Of a stretch of DNA of 64,000 nucleotides, positions 13,501 to 24,826 are shown in pieces. The DNA comes from Lineus longissimus. Taxonomy: Eukaryota > Nemertea > Pilidiophora > Heteronemertea > Lineidae. The stretch lies in contig NC_088324.1 in assembly GCF_910592395.1 (NCBI RefSeq), positions 12,612,953 through 12,676,952 of the forward strand. Direction: 5' to 3'. Position 1 is the first letter of the stretch. Each line of letters starts with the position of its first letter. The notes under the pieces are model-generated. The model saw only the letters and a program-made list of their open reading frames with translations, made no database searches and was not told the DNA's origin. The translations under genes and the position numbers were made by a program.

Positions 13501-16500
13501 GATGATGAGTTTAAATCTCTTGATATCCATGTGAAGGAGGCTTCAAGAAAGTAAGCAAACTTTTCGTCCTCATTTTCATTTTTTGGAGTTTGCCTCTCTG
13601 AGAGTCTGTTACTTGCCACAATTGAGGAAGCCTGCTGTTAGCATCACTGATTTCATTGTCTCGACTTTGCTCTTCCAGCCTGAACAGAATGCTCAAAGAC
13701 TACGGAGTGACGGAAGATAAGGAAAGAGAAAAGTTAGACAACATGAAACATGTGGAACAAGAAGTTGCCCAGAGATACGCCGAGCTGGACCGATTAAGGA
13801 TGCAGATTGATGCGGAGAGATTAGAGATGGAGCAAGTCGATAAGGAGATGGGACGCATGAAGACAGAGCATCAGATGTTGAAAGACTCAGTGGAGGAGAA
13901 GGACTTGGAACTGAGAAGTCTGGAGAGAGATATTGAGAAGGAGATTGGGTTGAAACAGAAGGATATCAAGGTCGGTATGGAAAGAGTGTTCAAACTGACA
14001 AACAAAATGTAGGCCAACTGAAATTCATTGATTTGTGAAATCCAGGGTATCTGTAATGGTTAAGGTGGACCTTTAGTGGTCTCCCTCTTCCTATGGTAGT
14101 TTGAAACTCAGTACCATAACAACAATGACTTTAACCCTCCTCCATCCCATTTCCAGGAACTACGCTGCATGATCGACCAACTCCAAGAAGAAAAGTCACA
14201 TTACTCAACTCTTATCATGGATGAAAAAGACGAACTTCACAAAATCAAAATGGAGGCTGAGCATGAAGAAGCGTCCCTGCACACGTTGACGTCGTCGATC
14301 GGGAAACACAAGGCAGAGCTGAAACATGTGCTTGAGATGCTGCAGATGGAAACGACGGAGTTGAACCGCATCAACGAGCAACATCGCCAGAGGATGCATT
14401 CACTGGAGAAGACGCAGACCATGTTGACAGAGGAGAAAGAAGACCTTGACAAGCTACAGACAGAGCGCAAGAGGCGCCAGGTTGATTTGGATCACATCCG
14501 TGAGGTGCTAGATAATGAGAAGATGTCGATGGAGAGACTGGAGACGGAGAAGCGGGCACTCGAGACTAATATCACCGTCATGACCAAAGAGAAGGAGATG
14601 TTGGACGAGACGTGCACAAGTTTGGAGAATAAAACAGGGATGCTGAAACGGTAAATAACAGAATTGGGCCAGAGTGGCTGTGCATTGACACTATTCTTCT
14701 TGTTCTTATGTATAATGTTTTATTGAGTATAACCTTCTGAATCATCAGGTCGGGCATGGTGGCAAAATTCACCATTTGCTGTGGGTCATTTGCTGCTCCT
14801 TGTGTTGACCATTAATGTATAGTAAATAAACTCACTCAATTTTCATCCATTGAATGAATCATTTTGTATTTCTAGGACCCAAATGCAACTTGAAGATAGT
14901 ATCCATAACAACAAGTCCAAACTGAACAAGGTCGAATCTGAACTGACAAGGTCACAGATCGAACTTGATGAGGTGAAAGCTGAGAGGCAGACACTGCAGG
15001 AGGATGTACAGATACTATCACAACATGTCACAGGTAAGGTTTCAGTGTGTTCAAGTACTAGTATTAATGTTGAACAAAAAGGAGGCTCTCCTTGAATTAG
15101 TTTTGATTTGAAGTCAGGAATAAGATCTATTGTCAACATGAGTGACGGCCATTTTCTCTTTGTTTGTTTTTCAGATGGGAAGAATGAGTTGCGTAGCATG
15201 AGAGAAAATATCAAGGTCGCTGAAGATCACATTCATCAACTTGAACAGGTAGGTGAATATTTGCTTACAAAAGTGAGGAGTTATCATTTTATGTATTGTT
15301 GTATAGCATGGGCTGTCATAATGAAATAAAGTAAATATTTCCTTTCTGGACTTCTCTGTTTACACAGACAAAGGCTCGCCTAGGACCTTTAGAGGTTAGT
15401 TTGTTGGTGTGCAAATAACATTTCAGTGGCACTCATGACTGTTTTTAAAATGATATTGTTTTAATCTGACTCTTTTGTGGCTTTTGAAAAAATACAAGAC
15501 TTTTACATGTTATCGTATGCTTTGCATCTGTTCTGTGCGGTATTCACCTTTGAAGATTCCTTTCTCTATTCAATCCTAACGATTTGATGAAAATACAATA
15601 GTCTGAAAGGGCAATCTCACTTACTAAGTCAGAATGCCAGTTCTTACATAACTTTGGCTGCTTTCTCGGTCTTTATGACTGTACTCATGTCCTCTCATAA
15701 TCCTGGATTTAAAACTTTTGAGTGTATAGTCTGATTATTTTACTTTGTGCTCATGTGTTGACTCATATTCCCCTAACCACTTTGATAACTTGATGAATAG
15801 TGTAAACTTTCATGATACGCACAAGTATAGGAAACTCAGTATCATCCATTTTGTGGGGGAAAAATCCACTTTGAGATTTCCTCTTGCAAGTTCTGTTCCC
15901 ATTTCAAATGCAAACAGGAAAAAGTTGCTTGGATATGTTTGATTATCATGTGTTCTACAGAAAGGCATAACCAAATCAGACATTAATCGTTCCCAATTTT
16001 CCAATCTAGGAGATGAAAATCAAGGCACGGGAAAAAGAAACCATGACAACGGAAGTATACCGCCTGGAACAAGAGATTCAGCAACGGAAGGCAATGGTTG
16101 AGGAATGGACCAGACAGGAGAAACAAAAACGAGACGATATGGACAATGTTGGCAGGGATATGGACCGCATCACAAGGGATTGTAATGAGGCCAAAAAGGT
16201 ATGGTTTGAGGTCATCTTCCTGCAATTGTCATAAATACAGATGTACCGGGTATGATTTTAATTTGTGGTTCTCTTGAGTAACCCAGTTGATCTTGAAAAT
16301 CGTCTTCAGTGTGGCTTTATCAGGTACCCTGTCTTTACCCAACTCTACATACAACCCCTAGAAGGTGCTGGATGGCAATTTCAGGCGTAAACACTCTAGA
16401 AAACTCTACCATACTGCATATTACCGTACCAAAAGTAGCATATGAGCAGAGTTTTGATGAGGATGTCGTGAAAAACTTATTACTTAATGAATATAAACAA

Positions 16501-19500
16501 GTTTAGTTCTGACCATGGTTCACGATTTGTTTTCAGGCTCTGCATAAAGTGTCGAAAGAATTGGAAAAAGAGGAAGGTAAACTGAGCCGTGTGATCAGCA
16601 ATGCTCATCTGGAGCTTGAGAACCTTAAGACAGATCTCGCTCTCAAGCAGGATGAGCTGGAAGAATCCATGGCTAAAGTCAACCAATTGAAGGTAAGGAC
16701 ACATTCGTTATAGAACAAGTCTTGGCTTGTACCTGACTGCTTTTCCAGGGAATGTAAAAGATTCCACACAGGAGAGCCACTTAGCCAAGTTGTTGACACT
16801 GCTAGCTACCATACCGATGGACTCCTGATACATCTAGGTTGTACTTCTTGATACAAAACATAAGACTTGCTATCTATCACCCTTGCATGTTGAATTCTCA
16901 AATGCATATCTTGTTATTTTTCAGCGTGAGGCAGAACAAAAGCAGTACACCAAGGAGCGATTGGTTGAACTGGAACAAACATTGAAAGAAAGGGGTAAGG
17001 AATAACAATCCGTTTTTTTCAGAATAATGGAATGATGTAGTCTTACATACTGTGGATGTTCTTCTGAGTTGGAAACTGCTCCGAATCTCTAGCATACTCC
17101 AAATTGGGAAACTTTTGCTGAAAATACTTCAAAATCCAGTTGAAATACTAATTGGACATTTTAGGGGTTGGCAGGCCTGTGATTTGGACCTTTTATGTGA
17201 ACGAATGGAAAGAAAAACTTATTTATCCAGCTGTATTACTTTTCTTCACAGAGCGTGAGATCTCCTCAGGCAATGATGAGAAACAACAGCTAGCACAGGC
17301 ATTAAACAGGTCCTACAAGGAGCTACAGACACTGCGGGATGACGTCACGCAGGACAAGGAAGCCAACCAGGAGCAGACCGAATTGTTTGAGCAGGAGGTG
17401 GAGGACCTCAGGAGTCAGCTCCATGACACTGTCAAGGTACAGTCATCATTCATGTCTCTCATAATCCACTCCTTCCGTCCCAATAGTAATTGGCATTATT
17501 AGCTGAAAGTGGTTGTTTTTAGCCACAGCTTCATTCATTAGCATTACATTATGTTGTAGGAGCTGAAGCAAACTCGGAAAAAGGCGACCTCAGACGTCAA
17601 CGACCTGGAACAGATTGCTCAAGACCACTGTGCTCGAGCAAATCGACTGAGTGATGAACTCAACTCAGTCAGGCAGGAGTACCTCAATCTCAAACAACAG
17701 GTAGGCTGGTAGAGTGGTCTTGCTCTCTGTAACTTCAGAGTTTAACTCCAAAAACTTTTTTGAAAACTTCCTTCGACATGTCACTAACTAATAAACAGAG
17801 TGCTAGTATGTTCCAGGCCTCCTTGTAAGCCTGAAAAACAGTAAGATATCTGTCTCTTGCTTGGAGAAATAACAATTTTGGCTATCCTGTAGTCTTTGTT
17901 TTCTGACCAGAAAGCTATTGTTTACTAACATGCTGATATTTCTAACTCGTGCGTGTTTTTGTGCAGCTAATCACCCAGACTGAGATCATTGCACGAGACC
18001 GGAGAATAGAAGATACTGTGAAGGATCTGAAAACAGATATACATACAGTAAGTGTGGTGCCTGCTGTTCATTAAACAAGGCAGGGAAAGCTTATGTCTGG
18101 CAACCAGATCATGGTACTTACTACTAACCAAAACTTTTTTATGATGAAATTCTTTTAAGAACCAAACTGCAAACTGGTATGACACTACACCTGATAGACC
18201 CTTTATAAAATATCCCGTAATTTTGCCTCCGCATGAAAAATGTTCTGTTCAGCTGAATAAGCTTGTTTATTCCAGGAGCTCTCCTACAGTATGCACGACC
18301 TAGAGAAGTCACGAACTGACGCCATAGATGAGCTTCAAGAGCTGCACGATCAGAAGTCACAAATACAGCATACGCTGGACGACCTCAAAGAAAACTTGTC
18401 TGTAAGTTGTTGGGTTCAATTTGCAGAAGAAAATCCTCCATCTATCATTTTACCTGATCCGTCTGCAACTTCCAGGTTGCCAAAGTGCTTAGAGTAAGAT
18501 GTCCTTGGGGTGGTTTGCTTTTTGGTGTCAATATTAAGTTCCAATGTCGTAATTGACAAATTTGGTTCACTGTTGTGGAAGGAAATCATTGTCAGATGAT
18601 AAGTTCAATGTAATATTTTATATTGCAGGGTGGTCATGGTCCACTAGGGGACTTCCCAGCTGCCCACAATGAGGAATGGAGAAAAACTGCATTTAAAGAC
18701 AAATTTGCTCAAGAACAGGATTATCTCAGAGTAAGTGTTTGAGGGGAGAATAGTAATACTCGAGGACTGTTTTACAAAAGTTACGTCCATTTTCAAACTG
18801 TCCATTTTTGTCCTGAATTGTGAAGTCGTATGGAAGGCCAGTCCCAAGCACACTGAACTATGAGATTCAACAAACTTGACAGTTCTGCTCGGAGATTGCA
18901 TTTTGCTTCCGTTTCGGATATCCTGATGTGCTCTTTCATTCTTCCAGCAACAACTACGACAACAGATGTCCCGCCACGAAGACGCATTACTCAACGAGCG
19001 CCAGAAGTCTGAAGGGACGCTACAGAGTTTAAAACGACGATTAAGCAATCTACAGGACGTCTTGTCAAACAGCGACCTAACGCGATCGCGGATGTCAATG
19101 AGGACAAGATCTCCGTTGACTGAAATCACTTTGGATGAACCAACTTCGGTGAGTTTGGTTTTTTTGTTCTCCTTCTATTCCTTTTCATCATAAGCAAAAA
19201 ATATTCCCAATAGCTTGCTGGAGGTAAAAGGACCATAGGATAGAGAAGGTATAACTTACAGAGGAGTCCACCTGAACTATTTCCGCCAGCATAAAGCTGT
19301 TGACAAAGTGTCTACAATGGTGGCAAAAGTTTGAAAGGTTGATGATGATGAGCCCTGATTTCTTCACCCTTTTGGTGTAGAAACTAAAGTAACTTCATTC
19401 ACGTCTACAGTCTGTCCTCTTCGTATCTAATTCGTAATTGCATGCTAGGAAACTACTGAATTATTCGACCATTCTCTGATTGTAGGAAAATGCAAATACA

Positions 19501-20214
19501 ATAACTTCGAGTATGAGTATGGATAATGCTCTGACTCAGAACGGTGATATGTAGACACCTTGTTGTCTTCACGAGGTAACACTCTTTGCATGTCTGTCTC
19601 ACTAAGGCTATTGTAATACTGTTGTCGTGGTTTTATAATCATTGTTGTGCATACTTTGATAATTCATCTTTAATGATCAAATAACTGTTGAATGTTAAAT
19701 TTTTAGCAATCAGTCCCCTTTTCCAGTCTTCCTCTTTCTGTTTTGAGTTATTTGTACTAATATTTTGGTTCCTCCTCCTCCTAAAACTTTAACTATTTCA
19801 GCATGGTTTGCCTAACAATCCTTACGTGTTTCAATTTCACCCCCAGTAAACATGGATAGTGCCTTTTTTCAGTCCTTTCAGTCCCGTTGTCCCAAAACAT
19901 TTGAACATTATTAGTATGTGCAAAAGATTTCTGCACTCAGAAATCCCGATCTTGCTGCAGTCATTTACTGCATAGGTTTATAGATTTTACCTTACAATTC
20001 ATTCCTACACCAAGAAATTTTTGAAGTTGTATTTCATGTATCGTTAAATTATCCACGTTTGTCTTTTCAGGATTTATCGGCAATGTCTCCTCTGTCGTCT
20101 CCGGGGAAACATTCGTACATGATGACTCGACCTCATGGAAGGTCAAGGTCATGGGACAGGATACCAGAGAGAGGCCCAACATCACCATCGTCTAGTTACT
20201 ACTCGGTAGCATAG
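1542..20214 (+). CDS. CNTRL: Centriolin (CEP110), large LRR and coiled-coil centrosomal protein
   Basis: Thirty-eight phase-compatible coding exons join into about 2,479 residues (human centriolin is 2,325). Exons: 1542-1866, 2008-2129, 2393-2665, 2832-3018, 3170-3363, 3569-3697, 3841-4183, 4405-4571, 4784-4921, 5163-5316, 5633-5853, 6475-6651, 6926-7060, 7331-7594, 7710-7907, 8104-8385, 9963-10055, 10336-10480, 11300-11407, 11601-11773, 11969-12657, 12917-13127, 13279-13550, 13679-13970, 14157-14650, 14876-15033, 15175-15248, 15368-15394, 16010-16198, 16537-16692, 16925-16994, 17252-17436, 17560-17700, 17967-18047, 18276-18401, 18629-18730, 18948-19148, 20071-20214. Residues 1-105 are Ser/Pro/Lys-rich. 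Residues about 110-300 begin with the centriolin signature RYITEDLCKK and carry leucine-rich repeats such as LKELNLSFNNI. The rest is almost all coiled coil, broken by a Pro/Gly/Gln linker at about 1240-1385 and ending in a Ser/Arg tail. Vertebrate centriolin sits on mother-centriole appendages and the midbody and acts in cytokinesis. The family call is strong; individual exon edges are less certain. Confidence 0.93.
5335..5465 (+). repeat. tRNA-derived SINE fragment with V-SINE-like core
   Basis: This lies in the centriolin intron after 5316. A pol III A-box-like element (TGGCATAGTGG, 5348-5358) is followed closely by a B-box-like GGTTCGATTC (5363-5372), then by a segment resembling the conserved central domain of V-SINE elements, with CCTTGAGCAAGGCACTTAAC near 5403-5422 and a stretch ending in gtgaatgggtac. 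The A and B boxes are closer than in a functional tRNA promoter, so the head is internally deleted. The family name is from memory of the core motif. Confidence 0.6.
15368..15394 (+). other. CNTRL: 27-nt in-frame microexon of centriolin
   Basis: A 27-base segment is flanked by an acceptor (tttacacag) and a donor (gttagt) and encodes TKARLGPLE. The flanking exons both break at phase 0, so it can be included or skipped without changing the frame, as expected for a cassette exon. It is part of the CNTRL model but is supported only by splice signals. Confidence 0.5.
19486..19554 (+). other. CNTRL: Possible alternative 3' terminal exon of centriolin
   Basis: A strong acceptor (ctgattgtag) precedes 22 codons and a TAG stop, in phase 0 with the preceding exon that ends at 19148. 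Using it would replace the Arg/Ser-rich C-terminus encoded at 20071-20214 with a short Asn/Ser/Met-rich tail. Only the splice phase and open frame support it. Confidence 0.3.
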
Positions 20215-20941
20215 AGGGGAATGCTTCATATAGAACTCTTTTGCTATACTCAGACTGTGGTCAGAATGAAATGTGTGACAATACATGTGTCAGGAAATAC
20301 ATTAGACAGCAGTAGATTGTAATTCACTCATTTTGTGACTTACGACTGTGTTGCCTCTAATTGTTGTGAGTGAGGATAATACTCACAAAACTGAACAGAT
20401 AGTCTGTGTGATGTGCCGAGGCTTGTTATGTTACTGTCGTTTAGGTCATATGCGCTATCAAGAAGTGCTATCCCAGGTTCGGTACTTAGTAGCTGATGGA
20501 AGACATTCGCCAGTTGCTATGTTGAGCTATTGACAGTGGCTGTTTATAATACATTCCAGTTTAGGGGCCATCTTATGGGTTTGAATCAGTTGCATTATAA
20601 ATATAGTAAACAATCTTTCAGTATGCTGCCGAGCTCAAAGTGTTAGAGAACACATTGTCGTCACTATCCAGGATCACCAGCTCAATATAAAAAATTTGAC
20701 TCAAAGTAAGGACTTTGTAAATGTGCAGTGTTTCATAAGGATGTAGATGTAGATATTAGTAACAATAGTGTTGACTGGACTTGTAGAATATTAGTGGTGC
20801 CGTGAGTTGATCCAGGTTTTAAGACATTCCCTGTTAATATGTGGCAAAGTTCTACTTAATGTGTTAATGATAATTGTAATTGCATGAGATTTTGATACTA
20901 ATTGATCTCATTAACCACTCCAGGCAGCCAGGTTAGTTTTT
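20215..20941 (+). other. Likely 3' UTR of centriolin
   Basis: AT-rich sequence after the centriolin TAG, without coding exons. The small open frame at 20348-20533 has no homology I recognise and no splice context. Confidence 0.5.
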
Positions 20942-20992
20942 AGCTCACCTCTTAGCAGAGGTGAGCTTATCCCATACCGTGGCGTCCGTCGT

Positions 20993-21045
<53 letters not shown>

Positions 21046-22076
21046 CGTCGTCCGTTAGCAGGGCACGTTTCGTAACTGTTAGAGCTATTGAGTTGAAACT
21101 TGGTACACATGTACCCTTATGTAATGACACCTTGGAGACCAAGTTTCGGTCCGATTCGTTTCATGGTTTGGCCACCAGGGGGCCAAACGTTAAAAGTGAA
21201 AATATGCAATATCTCCCTTAATAGTAGTCGGGAAATTTTGAAAAAAATATGGTAGGTACTTCTAGCAAAGGTGCATCATATATCCTCCGGGTTTTTGATT
21301 TGACCTCCTTTTCAAGGTCACAGAGGTCAAATGGTGTAAATTGGCCGTTAGGATGAAACGATGGCACGTTTCTAAACTGCAATGACTATTGATACCAAAT
21401 TTGGTACACATTTACCCCTTAGTCAGGTGATCTCAGGGACCGAAGTTTGGTCCAATATGATTCACCACTTGACCACCAGGGGGCAAAATCCAAAAACCTT
21501 AAAAATGTGATTATTCCTTAACTTCTTGCCCGATTGCCACCAATTTGATATCATGGGTATATCTAACCACCATACAGTATATGTCACACAGGTTTTTAAT
21601 TTGACCTTCTTGTCAAGGTCACAGAGGTCAAATGGCGTAAATTTGCCGTCAGGCCGTAACTATGGCACGTTTCTTAACTGCAATGACTATTGATCACAAA
21701 TTAAGTACACATGTACCCGTCAGGTGATCTCAGGTACTGAAGTTTGGTGCGATCTGATTTGCCGTTTGGCCTCCAGGGAGGGGGCCAAATCCTAAATTCT
21801 TCAAAATGCCATTATTCCTAGTAATGACTTGTCCGATTGGCACCAATTTTATATCATAGGTACATCTAATTCTAACAACCATTCAATGTGTCACCCGGGT
21901 CTTCTTTGATTTGACCTACTTTTCAAGGTCACAGAGGTCGAATGTACTGTAAATTGGCCATTTTGGGGAAATTGTAATTGCTTGGACCTACATCAAACCT
22001 AACACTACATGACACAATACCATGCTCTTTATCCATCTTTCCTCCACATGAGGTGAGCACAATGGCCCTGGCCATT
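20942..22076. mobile_element. Foldback-type non-autonomous repeat with CGT microsatellite and three ~300-bp monomers
   Basis: It opens with a hairpin: an 11-bp stem (agctcacctct at 20942-20952, agaggtgagct at 20957-20967) with a 4-base loop. A run of CGT/GTC repeats follows to about 21055. After that come about three diverged monomers of roughly 300 bp: the motif AGGTCACAGAGGTCA recurs at 21315 and 21616 and, with one change, at 21926, and a gtacacat...accc motif recurs near 21102, 21403 and 21701. The right end carries aggtgagc (22051-22058), inverted relative to the left end, then a palindrome (aatggcc/ggccatt). No protein is encoded. Elements with this architecture are common in aquatic invertebrate genomes, but I cannot name the family. 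Confidence 0.65.
20996..21055. repeat. (CGT)n/(GTC)n microsatellite
   Basis: An almost pure trinucleotide run inside the foldback-type repeat. It creates poly-Arg open frames on both strands, which are artefacts. Confidence 0.9.
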
Positions 22077-24826
22077 TCATAGAGTAATGAATTTTTGTAA
22101 AGTTTTATCTCATCAATGTATGAGTTTTAATCAATGTTTTGGAGGCCGACAGTGGAAAGATGAATCTTTTAGCCAACATGTCCAAATACTATACAGATTC
22201 TTTTAGTGAACCTATAATCTGGGTTCTTAAAACAGTCATCTGCTGTAGTTTTGTTCAAGCTGAATGGATGACCAGTATAAACGTGAAACTGTGTGTAAAT
22301 GTAATACTGGTAGCTACTCTCTTTTACTTTCGAACTTTCTATTAACTCCACTCTTTGAACTACATTGTCGATGTATTTGAAGAGTAAGTTGTTTTATTTC
22401 TGATCAGACCTTTACATATTTTTAAAATGTGTCTTTCGCCGCTGAAAGGGAGCAGCTGTTTTGGGCAAAGAGGGTTTTCTTATTCTAAATCTAGTTTTAC
22501 TAAACTTCTGTGATCCTAGTTTTCATGTTTTCTAGGATTCAGGCCACTATCTGACTATTTGATTTTGACTTCATACTGATACATTTTGTCTGAAATTCTC
22601 AACAATATCTCATTTCGAAAGAATACCTTTTTGCTCAGGATTTTTGATCGAAACTCCATTCAGTTTGTCCATAACAAACGTGTTGTTCTGTTACAATTAG
22701 ATATCTTAATTTAGCTTTATTTCAATGTTTAGTGGTACATTCTATTGAAATAGATGGCACTGTTTTAGAGAATAATCTTTTAATTTTTGTTCCTTAGTCC
22801 TGTATGTTAGAGAGGGAGTTTTGTAAATCTTTTTGAGTCCCCATACTAGGGTTTTAGATACTTGTCCATGACTTAAGGTGTAAATAGAAGGCATAGTTGC
22901 CAATAAGATGCTAAAGCTCAATTTATGTATAAATGTAGATGTGTAGAGCTAAATGGCTGGTCCATTTTCATCAAAAATGGAAACAGAAGTATTATATGTA
23001 AAGTATTGTTCCAATGGAGTATTCATGTCACATCGGATGACGAGACGAAATGGTGCATGATCACGACAGTCCCTGATGCCATGCTCCTTCCGCTGTATTT
23101 GAGCACTCCTACAAAAGTCATTGAGCTCAAAAGCACTGCTCAACTGGTGCAATCTTGTCGGCTTGAGATGCTGTTATTCCCTCAGCGTATCAACAGATTC
23201 TAAGGTAAACACATTCCGGCTAATGAAGTGAACAAGGGATGTGATCATAACAATTGTTGCATGGCTTGTCTTTTGAAGCAGTGTTCGGGGCAAAGAGAAT
23301 TCAGGTTTAAGCGGTGCGAAAGGAGTGTAGCAGACATCATATTTTGCCTTTAAAATTGTCTCAAATTGACTCATGCTATTGACTATCAAGATTGTGACAA
23401 CCACCTGATAAACACAGCTTAACCAATTCTGTGCTAGGGCTTTCATGCATTATTATACTGTTCCATCCATCGGTCTTGATGTAATATTTACGTGTCATCC
23501 CACTGATGTGTTCTGTTGACCAGAATGAATATTTTGTACAAAAATTGGATCAGTATCAGTATTAAATATTAAGATACAGTATAAAAAGTTGTTCCTGTGT
23601 TTAATTTCAAAGTCAACTTTTCCAGATTGCTTTGGGTTGGGACCATTTTACCACTTCACTGCAAGACGTCGATCTTTACATTCCTTATGGCATCTATTTC
23701 ATGGCAATGATGTGCATGAAACACAATTACATCACATCGTGCAAACCTGCGCTACGCCTTCATGCCACGAGGCTTGTATTTCGACAGTCGTATTATGACA
23801 GCAGTGACCACAGTACCAGTGTATGGCATGCATTGCATTGACATGGTGAACACCTTGGGTGCCCAATGTGGTAGATCTACATCCATAGTGGCGAATTGTG
23901 GTAAATTAAGGGCATCGCAGGGATCTTTAGTAACACCCTGGGCACCCAAGGTGTTATGAGGTGAGGTTTCGGCATCCCAAAGGTTGTACATGTACTGATC
24001 ATGGAAGATGATGCTGCACTCTTCAATAGATGATAATACAGTCGACATGCTGTGCACTTTTATGAGATTCTTCAAATAGAGTTGATCTACTGCCATGTTG
24101 GTTTAGCCTTATGAATGCACCAGACTAGAATGCTGCTATGGTTGATGTCTTCAAGAAAGGGAACTCGGAACTAACTTGGAATGAGTTGTAAATAGCACAT
24201 TTATTTGGAATAAATACCATAAGCCATTACATGATACATGTAGACTCAAAATACCCTCGGAACTACCAGTTCTTATCCATTGCGATCAGGCAGCGTCTAC
24301 CAAAACAAGTAACTAGAATTAAGTTTTTATTGAAACAAATGAGTGTGCAACACATGGCTAAACTGCAAGATATGTTAGCAGAGACAACCTCAGGCAAACT
24401 ATACATGTAGGCTTACTGGGAGTTGTATACATGTACATGATTCTTAGATACCAGTCTTAGTTATTATACTGTGGATTCCCCGAAACTGAAGAACATAGCT
24501 TAGATATGCGGTAATGAACATCCTATCCTGCCTTGTGCGTATAGAGCTCTTTAAATCCGGCACCAGATTTCTTTGAACATTGAGTGCAATGCACTCTGAT
24601 TCATTCTGTCTCAGATTTTCCCTGAATGATGAGAGCATTGCAGCATGAGTATAGGAAATCCAAATAAGCTCGAAAGCGTCTCTTACCCCACAGAAGGAAA
24701 ATACAGAAACACAATCGGAAATACTCTCACTGTTAACTCCCTGACAAACACACAAGGAGTTCTATCCTAAATTGTCACTGTCCTTACAGATTTATGATCA
24801 TCATCTCAAGTACATGAAAGTGAATG
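22077..24826. other. Intergenic region between convergent CNTRL and PGLS
   Basis: AT-rich sequence with no conserved exon. It presumably holds the distal 3' UTRs of both convergent genes. Polyadenylation-like hexamers exist on both strands close together near 24201-24216 (TTTATT, read as AATAAA on the minus strand, and AATAAA on the plus strand). It also contains the 17-bp inverted repeat at 23849-23955. Confidence 0.45.
23849..23955. repeat. Perfect 17-bp inverted repeat (hairpin)
   Basis: AACACCTTGGGTGCCCA at 23849-23865 is exactly complementary to TGGGCACCCAAGGTGTT at 23939-23955, with a loop of 73 bases. It lies between the convergent centriolin and PGLS genes, so it could fold in either 3' UTR if transcribed that far, or it could be a small foldback remnant. 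Confidence 0.7.

Noticed and set aside
20945-21221. Open frames with long poly-Arg runs on both strands
   Set aside because: They are created by the CGT/GTC microsatellite in the foldback-type repeat and continue into non-coding repeat sequence.
24444-24755. 103-codon minus-strand frame downstream of PGLS
   Set aside because: No recognisable domain and no matching splice sites; most likely the PGLS 3' UTR.
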